A stretch of 60,000 nt of DNA from Owenia fusiformis (taxonomy: Eukaryota > Annelida > Polychaeta > Sabellida > Oweniidae): assembly GCA_903813345.2 (NCBI GenBank), contig CAIIXF020000006.1:1180001-1240000 (forward strand), written 5' to 3'. The notes under the pieces are model-generated. The model ran no database searches. It worked only from the letters and a program-made list of their open reading frames with translations, and was not told where the DNA came from. The position numbers were made by a program, and so were the translations under genes. Of the stretch, positions 59,968 to 60,000 are shown piece by piece; position 1 is the first letter of the stretch; every line of letters begins with the position of its first letter.

Positions 59968-60000
59968 TAGTACTACTATACATGTTCTAATATTCTATCT

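Larger units (their letters stand above)
52614..60000. other. Gene-free right flank
   Basis: No exon with good splice context or recognisable product was found. The first few hundred bases should contain the PXMP4 promoter. Beyond that are a 36-bp minisatellite, short degenerate open frames, and three transposon-like units (57112-57247, 57403-58226, 58976-59967). Confidence 0.55.

Overview
The window is metazoan nuclear DNA. It is AT-rich, its coding sequence is split by GT/AG introns, and it is crowded with small DNA transposons, foldback elements, satellites and tRNA-like SINE pieces. Gene content and repeats (a brummer/ATGL-type lipase, SMYD4, PXMP4, Helitron-like elements carrying a CCGT microsatellite) suggest a marine invertebrate bilaterian. 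I cannot name the species or phylum from sequence alone. No bacterial features, CRISPR arrays or rRNA genes were seen.

Layout. (1) 2889-8816, minus: a type I membrane receptor-like protein with about 35 near-identical leucine-rich repeats, a Thr/Ser stalk, one membrane helix and a 97-residue tail with four SH2-type tyrosine motifs, two spaced like an ITAM. A short first exon at 8802-8816 appears to supply the start codon. (2) 10865-22314, plus: 14 exons of a SMYD4-type TPR/SET/MYND protein, lacking only the extreme N-terminus. A single-exon carbohydrate sulfotransferase gene (16734-18227) sits on the same strand inside its ninth intron. (3) 26531-27119, minus: a two-exon glutaredoxin whose usual catalytic first Cys is Asp. 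(4) 30541-42240, minus: eight exons giving a complete 621-residue ATGL/PNPLA2 (brummer) lipase, with a CRE and a CCAAT box just upstream. (5) 47059-52613, minus: four exons giving a complete 201-residue PXMP4 (PMP24) peroxisomal membrane protein. The right end (52.6-60 kb) has no gene I can support and is mostly repeats.

The genes form no operon and no obvious common pathway. ATGL and PXMP4 both relate broadly to lipid metabolism but are separately transcribed. Much of the non-coding sequence is mobile DNA: Helitron-like elements, two copies of an element carrying a fragment of a KIAA1958/Crypton-like protein, a hAT-type element with a perfect 8-bp target duplication only 14 bp from a PXMP4 donor site, Tc1/mariner-like and TTAA-flanked elements, and several long foldback repeats.

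Exon boundaries were placed by eye from splice consensus, reading-phase continuity and recalled family similarity. They have not been checked against transcripts or a database.
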